From: Akkermansiaceae bacterium
GTDB lineage: Bacteria > Verrucomicrobiota > Verrucomicrobiia > Verrucomicrobiales > Akkermansiaceae
Reading direction: 5' to 3'
NCBI GenBank assembly: GCA_023301335.1
Contig: JALZVA010000219.1
Coordinates: 1 to 7,041, forward strand
Length of the DNA stretch: 7,041 nt
In this document: positions 6,710 through 7,041 of the stretch, piece by piece
Position numbering within the stretch: position 1 is the stretch's first letter
Layout of the letters: every line of letters starts with the position of its first letter
The notes under the pieces: generated by a model
The model's input: the letters and a program-made list of their open reading frames with translations, nothing else
What the model was told of the DNA's origin: nothing
Database searches by the model: none
Translations under genes and position numbers: made by a program

Positions 6710-6801
6710 CTCTTCTATCGTAATACTCCTTCTGTGAAAAAAATGTGTCGTAAAATAAAAAAAAATCGACACATCTCTCATATCTTTGGAGCATTCTGTC
6801 A
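6710..6801. promoter_or_regulatory. Divergent intergenic region between sigma factor and right-edge gene
   Basis: Only 92 bp separate the two divergent start codons, so promoters and leaders must overlap here or extend into the coding regions. It holds an 8-bp inverted repeat around an A/T-only loop (6743-6774), GGAG at 6788-6791 placed 10 bases before the plus-strand ATG, and AGAAGGAG on the minus strand at 6733-6726, placed 16 bases before the sigma ATG. TTGACA on the minus strand (6802-6797) is present, but I find no matching -10 box at 16-18 bp. Confidence 0.45.
6737..6774 (-). promoter_or_regulatory. Inverted repeat with following T-run in the sigma-gene leader (attenuator-like or operator)
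   Basis: On the minus strand ATGTGTCG (6774-6767) and CGACACAT (6750-6743) are exact reverse complements separated by 16 A/T-only bases. The second arm runs into a run of seven T (6743-6737, the first T being the last base of the arm). This has the form of a weak intrinsic terminator read toward the sigma gene, 34 bp before its ATG. No gene upstream on that strand needs terminating, so it would be an attenuator within the sigma leader, or alternatively a dyad operator serving both divergent genes. On the plus strand no T-run follows, so it is not a terminator in that direction. Confidence 0.4.
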
Positions 6802-7041
6802 ATGAAGCCTACTTTACTTACCTATTCTTTAGTCGCAGGTCTCTGCCTAACTCCTCATTTACACGCTCAAGAAAAGGGCAAGGAAAACAAAAACAAAGCA
6901 CAGGTATCTATTTCCGTTGCTCCAATCCCTAATGTAAAGATCAAGAATGACGGACTCACCATCCTTTATGGAGGAGCCATGGTGGCAAAGCTTCAAGAGG
7001 AAGGAACCTTTGAAAGCTACATGCAGCTCGCTAATGCGGGA
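6802..7041 (+). CDS. Exported protein, N-terminal 80 residues; possible SGNH/GDSL-type hydrolase
   Basis: The frame is open from the ATG at 6802 to the right edge, giving 80 residues without a stop. A signal peptide is clear: MKPTLLTYSLVAG... ending HLHA|QEK, cut after about residue 22, followed by a lysine-rich linker (KGKENKNKA). GGAG-like spacing supports the start: GGAG lies 10 bases upstream. The first structured part, G-L-T-I-L-Y-G-G-A-M-V-A-K-L-Q-E-E-G (51-68) then TFESYMQLANAG, resembles the opening of SGNH-like domains common in PVC secreted proteins, where a phrase like I-V-F-x-G-N-S-x-V-E-x-L precedes a G-x-x-E-x-x-L-Q segment. Here G-G-A-M replaces the expected G-N-S/G-D-S, so the nucleophile block may be degenerate. 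That assignment is recall-based and tentative. The gene is divergent from the sigma factor and is a natural candidate for its regulon. Confidence 0.75.
   Translation, partial: MKPTLLTYSLVAGLCLTPHLHAQEKGKENKNKAQVSISVAPIPNVKIKNDGLTILYGGAMVAKLQEEGTFESYMQLANAG

Noticed and set aside
6710..6802. N-terminal extension of the sigma factor to the TTG at 6802
   Set aside because: The added 31 residues are encoded by the intergenic inverted repeat and T-runs, include a Phe-rich stretch unlike the family, and would overlap the start of the divergent gene. The ATG at 6709 fits the family length.
6797..6802. TTGACA on the minus strand as the sigma-gene -35 box
   Set aside because: No acceptable -10 hexamer lies at 16-18 bp; the same hexamer occurs by chance elsewhere in the window.

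Overview
The window looks like a piece of a PVC-superphylum genome, most likely Verrucomicrobiota and possibly Planctomycetota or a relative. Three things point there: two secreted formylglycine sulfatases within about 4.5 kb; an ECF-type sigma factor of the kind common in Rhodopirellula and Verrucomicrobium; and, directly after it, a FecR-like membrane protein ending in a LamG/concanavalin-type domain. That FecR-LamG architecture is typical of these phyla. By eye the DNA is moderately AT-rich, and Shine-Dalgarno sequences are weak or badly placed at several genes. This is lineage inference from protein families, not from a marker gene.

Layout from left to right. (1) 1-1505, minus strand: a secreted sulfatase whose C-terminal end runs off the left edge; 501 residues are visible. 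(2) 1506-1657: a divergent intergenic region. (3) 1658-3052, plus strand: a secreted metallophosphoesterase of purple-acid-phosphatase type with an N-terminal fibronectin-III-like domain. (4) 3071-4486, minus strand: a second secreted sulfatase, convergent with the phosphatase and 18 bp from it. (5) 4487-4665: an AT-rich gap, probably the promoter region of sulfatase 2. (6) 4666-6174, minus strand: the FecR-LamG anti-sigma-like protein. (7) 6176-6709, minus strand: the ECF-type sigma factor, one base upstream of the FecR-like gene and so probably translationally coupled to it. (8) 6710-6801: a short divergent region with an 8-bp inverted repeat. (9) 6802-7041, plus strand: the first 80 residues of an exported protein that runs off the right edge, tentatively SGNH/GDSL-like.

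Together the genes read as a small sulfated-glycan utilisation locus. Exported sulfatases, and perhaps the phosphatase and the right-edge protein, would trim ester groups from polysaccharides. A sigma/anti-sigma pair whose outer part is a lectin-like domain could sense glycan and control expression. The enzyme families are well supported. Substrates, the sensing role and the identity of the sigma targets are inference. No transporter, TonB-dependent receptor, glycoside hydrolase, formylglycine-generating enzyme, RNA gene, mobile element or CRISPR array was seen in the window.
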